Source: an uncultured Rubellimicrobium sp. (GTDB taxonomy: Bacteria; Pseudomonadota; Alphaproteobacteria; Rhodobacterales; Rhodobacteraceae). Taken from it: a stretch of DNA of 6,237 nt. The stretch spans positions 1 to 6,237 of the forward strand of contig CADCUU010000143.1 in NCBI GenBank assembly GCA_902805995.1, written 5' to 3'. Of the stretch, positions 5,551-6,237 are shown piece by piece. The notes under the pieces are model-generated. The model saw nothing but the letters and a program-made list of their open reading frames with translations, made no database searches and was not told where the DNA came from. Every line of letters begins with the position of its first letter. Position 1 is the first letter of the stretch. The translations under genes were made by a program, and so were the position numbers.

Positions 5551-5573
5551 CTGATCCGCTACATGCGGGTCGG
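5551..5573 (+). other. 9-bp imperfect hairpin in the GH2 upstream region
   Basis: CTGATCCGC (5551-5559) can pair with GCGGGTCGG (5565-5573) around a five-base loop. This gives seven Watson-Crick and two G-U pairs if transcribed rightward. It is the longest stem I found in the intergenic region. It is not followed by a T tract, so it is not an obvious terminator. It lies just downstream of a CATATAGG stretch (5539-5546) that might act as a weak -10 element. Confidence 0.35.
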
Positions 5574-5583
5574 CCCCAGTCGT

Positions 5584-5614
5584 TTCACCACCCCCACCTG
5601 ATCCACCCTAAAAT
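5584..5614 (+). promoter_or_regulatory. Candidate promoter of the GH2 gene, TTCACC-N19-TAAAAT
   Basis: TAAAAT at 5609-5614 matches five of six bases of the sigma-70 -10 box in an otherwise GC-rich context. TTCACC at 5584-5589 matches four of six of the -35 box, with a slightly long 19-bp spacer. The predicted start would leave a leader of about 60 nt before the ATG at 5681. Confidence 0.35.
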
Positions 5615-5624
5615 ACGTCACCGA

Positions 5625-5662
5625 ACCGCCGATCAGAAGCGGTCGCGGGGCACTCACGCCCC
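5625..5662 (+). other. Two small stems in the GH2 leader
   Basis: ACCGC (5625-5629) pairs with GCGGT (5639-5643), and GGGGC (5647-5651) pairs with GCCCC (5658-5662). Each stem is 5 bp. The second ends nine bases before the likely ribosome binding site, so the pair could affect translation. Stems this short are expected by chance in GC-rich DNA. Confidence 0.2.
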
Positions 5663-5671
5663 ACACGGAGC

Positions 5672-5675
5672 GAGG
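5672..5675 (+). promoter_or_regulatory. Ribosome binding site of the GH2 gene
   Basis: GAGG at 5672-5675 ends five bases before the ATG at 5681. The frame is open upstream only to the TAA at 5609 and contains no other ATG, GTG or TTG, so this start is well fixed. Confidence 0.55.
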
Positions 5676-5680
5676 CGAGC

Positions 5681-6237
5681 ATGAAGACCAAGGCACTCGA
5701 TACCGGGCTCAGCCCCCTGCCGGTCCTCAACCGGGACACGGCCCCCAACCCCGCGCGCCTGCGCCGGGAAACGCTGCCGCTCGACGGCACCTGGGCTCTC
5801 CAGGTCAACGGCGGCGACGTGCAGCCCGTGCAGGTTCCCTTCCCGCCCCAGGCCAAGGTGAACGGCATCCACGTCCCCGAGGGCGAGGCGCGGCTCCACT
5901 ACGCCCTCGTGTTCGAGCTTCCCTCCGACTGGACGGCGGGCCTCCTCCACCTCGAAGGCGTGGACCACGAGGCCGAGATTTTCGTGAATGGCACCTCCCT
6001 CGCCCGTCACACCGGCGCCTGGGACCCCATCGGCGTGTTCGTCCCCGGCGACGTGCTGGCCAAGGGCCTGCCCGGCGGCCACGGCGCGACCCTCCACCGG
6101 ATCGAGGTCGCGGTCCGCGACAACTCCCGCGCCCGCACCATCCTGTCCGGCAAGCAGGAACGTGACACCCGCGAAGGCGTAATCTTCTACGGCAACATGT
6201 CGGGTCTCTGGAAATCCGTCTGGATCGAGCGTGTGGA
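5681..6237 (+). CDS. Glycoside hydrolase family 2 protein, N-terminal part (3' end outside window)
   Basis: The first 185 codons of a protein that runs off the window. It matches the N-terminal sugar-binding (jelly-roll) domain of family 2 glycoside hydrolases such as beta-galactosidases, beta-glucuronidases and beta-mannosidases. Visible landmarks are LPLDGTWALQV (32-42), ARLHYALVFELP (70-81) and LEGVDHEAEIFVNGTSLARH (91-110). The last block is the family's typical strand pair, where the domain names the ligand loop (here TGAWDPI). SGKQERDTREGVIFYGNMSG (156-175) followed by LWKSVWIE is the usual end of this domain. No signal peptide is visible, so the enzyme is probably cytoplasmic and would act on imported oligosaccharide. 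The catalytic TIM barrel and its two glutamates lie outside the window, so the substrate cannot be judged. The 495-bp gap suggests its own promoter rather than membership of the upstream operon. Confidence 0.85.
   Translation, partial: MKTKALDTGLSPLPVLNRDTAPNPARLRRETLPLDGTWALQVNGGDVQPVQVPFPPQAKVNGIHVPEGEARLHYALVFELPSDWTAGLLHLEGVDHEAEIFVNGTSLARHTGAWDPIGVFVPGDVLAKGLPGGHGATLHRIEVAVRDNSRARTILSGKQERDTREGVIFYGNMSGLWKSVWIERV

Larger units (their letters stand above)
5186..5680. other. 495-bp intergenic region before the GH2 gene
   Basis: I see no convincing protein-coding frame here: the - strand frames crossing it lack recognisable domains and start codons with ribosome binding sites. The composition is less GC-rich than the genes around it, especially from about 5340 to 5620. 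It contains a palindrome, a 14-nt direct repeat, several short hairpins and weak promoter-like hexamers, listed separately. It most likely separates the upstream membrane-protein genes from a new transcription unit beginning with the GH2 gene, and carries that gene's regulation. A small RNA or short peptide gene cannot be excluded. Confidence 0.7.

Noticed and set aside
1..6237. CRISPR array, tRNA/rRNA gene, insertion sequence or phage integration site
   Set aside because: I saw no regularly spaced repeats, no cloverleaf or rRNA-like sequence, no transposase or integrase motifs and no terminal inverted repeats.

Overview
The window is about 6.2 kb of very GC-rich DNA. Its codons strongly favour G or C in the third position, and long antisense shadow frames run across several genes. 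This fits a high-GC proteobacterium, most likely an alphaproteobacterium. That assignment is an inference from composition and gene style; there is no rRNA or other marker gene here. All seven genes I can support lie on the + strand.

Positions 1-3724 look like one tightly packed transcription unit. It holds the C-terminal part of a CgeB-like glycosyltransferase, two full-length CgeB-like glycosyltransferases, and a six-helix voltage-gated-type potassium channel with a C-terminal zinc ribbon. Each of the three junctions is a 4-bp ATGA stop/start overlap, so translation is probably coupled. The three glycosyltransferases are different paralogues and probably add successive sugars to one cell-surface or secreted glycan. 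The acceptor and sugars cannot be read from the sequence.

Positions 3725-5185 carry two more membrane protein genes on the same strand, after gaps of 55 and 80 bp. The first is an approximately eight-helix protein resembling ZIP metal transporters. The second is a DUF1003 protein with two helices. They may be read through from upstream, but they are not translationally coupled.

Positions 5186-5680 form a 495-bp intergenic stretch, visibly richer in A/T than its surroundings. It holds a 12-bp palindrome touching the DUF1003 stop codon, a 14-nt repeat, several short hairpins and some weak promoter-like hexamers. After it comes the first 185 codons of a glycoside hydrolase family 2 protein, which runs off the window and looks like the start of a new transcription unit.

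The points most worth a second look are the channel/zinc-ribbon fusion coupled to a glycosyltransferase operon, a 15-bp tandem duplication that copies the channel's last codons together with its stop codon, and a five-copy 12-nt coding repeat at the N terminus of the third glycosyltransferase. I do not see a clearly new defence, mobile or RNA system.
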